Below are positions 6,232-6,703 of a stretch of 6,703 nucleotides of DNA, piece by piece (positions within the stretch are counted from its first letter, which is position 1; every line of letters starts with the position of its first letter). The DNA is taken from assembly GCA_964624465.1 (NCBI GenBank), contig CAZUZD010000327.1, forward strand, positions 1 to 6,703, read 5' to 3'. The stretch is from CAZUZD01 sp964624465. GTDB lineage: Bacteria; Planctomycetota; Planctomycetia; Isosphaerales; Isosphaeraceae. The notes beneath the pieces were generated by a model. It did no database searches and was not told the origin of the DNA. It saw nothing but the letters and a program-made list of their open reading frames with translations. The position numbers and the translations under genes are program-made.

Positions 6232-6660
6232 TCAGAACAGGTCGAGCAGCGGCTCACCGGTGTCCAGCAGGTGATACACGCGTCCATCCGGCGCGGTCTG
6301 GATCAGGTCGTGGACGCCCAGGGCGTGGTAAACGGTGTGGGCGATGTGTGCGGGCGTCACCGGCTTCTGACCGGGATACTCGCCACGCCGGTCACTCGAA
6401 CCCCGCTGCTGGCCCCCCTGGATCCCACCGCCGGCCAGCAACACGCTCTGGCAGTGCGTCCAGTGGTCCCGCCCCGCGCCCGATACGCCCCCCGATCGAG
6501 GGTCGCCGATCCGCGGCTTCCGACCCATCTCGCTCGTGACCACGACCAGCGTCGTCTCCAGCAACCCCCGGGCGTCCAGGTCCTCGAGCAGGGCCGAATA
6601 GGCCCGGTCGAATTCGGGGAGCAGCGAATCCTTCAGGCAGCCGAAATTGGAGACTTCTCG
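6232..6660 (-). pseudogene. DUF1501 family protein, 5'-truncated remnant (C-terminal part)
   Basis: The minus-strand frame ending in TGA at 6232-6234 encodes the C-terminal third of a planctomycete DUF1501 protein. NFGCLKDSLLPEFDRAYSAL is followed by DLDARGLLETTLVVVTSEMG, GRDHWTHCQSVLLAGGGI, KPVTPAHIAHTVYHALGVHD and a tail ending GEPLLDLF. About 138 residues (from 6648 leftward) look family-like, whereas full members usually exceed 400. Upstream of NFGC the expected WDxH region is absent: the frame reads unrelated residues and meets an in-frame TGA at 6688-6690. No ATG or GTG start with a ribosome-binding site lies between. The reading frame is intact up to that point, so this is a clean 5' truncation, not a decayed frame. 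DUF1501 proteins are sulfatase-like, usually exported, and often paired with DUF1549/DUF1553 cytochrome-like genes; no such partner is visible here. A nearby sequence or assembly junction could also explain the break. Confidence 0.75.
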
Positions 6661-6703
6661 CTGAACCCGACTGTCTGTTGGGCTGTGTCACGCGGCCTCG
6701 CCA

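Overview
The window is very GC-rich and reads as a bacterial chromosome of the phylum Planctomycetota, probably an Isosphaeraceae- or Gemmataceae-like lineage. That placement is inferred from protein families, not from a marker gene. Evidence includes an ECF sigma factor of the planctomycete-expanded 'Sigma70_ECF' type next to a receptor-like Ser/Thr kinase with leucine-rich repeats. There is also a surface protein with the ExLEDRxxP N-terminal motif typical of planctomycete extracellular proteins, and the tail of a DUF1501 protein.

Layout from left to right. Positions 1-1141 (minus strand, C-terminus off the left edge) hold the N-terminal 380 codons of a glycine-rich, Pmp-like parallel beta-helix surface protein. 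Positions 1142-1430 are non-coding and contain two clear inverted-repeat structures. Positions 1431-3818 (minus) encode a transmembrane Ser/Thr kinase with a C-terminal leucine-rich repeat domain. Positions 3819-4073 are non-coding with one AT-rich island. Positions 4074-4646 (minus) encode a 190-residue ECF sigma factor. Positions 4647-5161 are a divergent intergenic region with short repeats and a weak promoter-like motif. Positions 5162-6151 (plus) encode a putative secreted zinc metallopeptidase-like protein with an HEATH motif. Positions 6232 to about 6660 (minus) are a 5'-truncated DUF1501 gene remnant. The last ~45 bases do not continue that gene.

The sigma factor, kinase and surface protein are co-directional (sigma, then kinase, then surface protein). 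An ECF sigma factor beside a Ser/Thr kinase is a recurring planctomycete arrangement in which the kinase is thought to control the sigma factor in place of a classical anti-sigma factor. A reasonable but unproven model is that the kinase senses something outside the cytoplasm through its repeat domain and signals to the sigma factor, which may control nearby surface or secreted proteins. The gaps of 255 and 289 bases mean that a single operon is not demonstrated.

I see no CRISPR array, tRNA, rRNA or complete mobile element. Long open frames opposite the kinase, surface-protein and peptidase genes are GC-driven shadows. I find no clearly new system. The parts most worth following up are the sigma/kinase pair with its neighbours, the HEATH protein, and the truncated DUF1501 gene.
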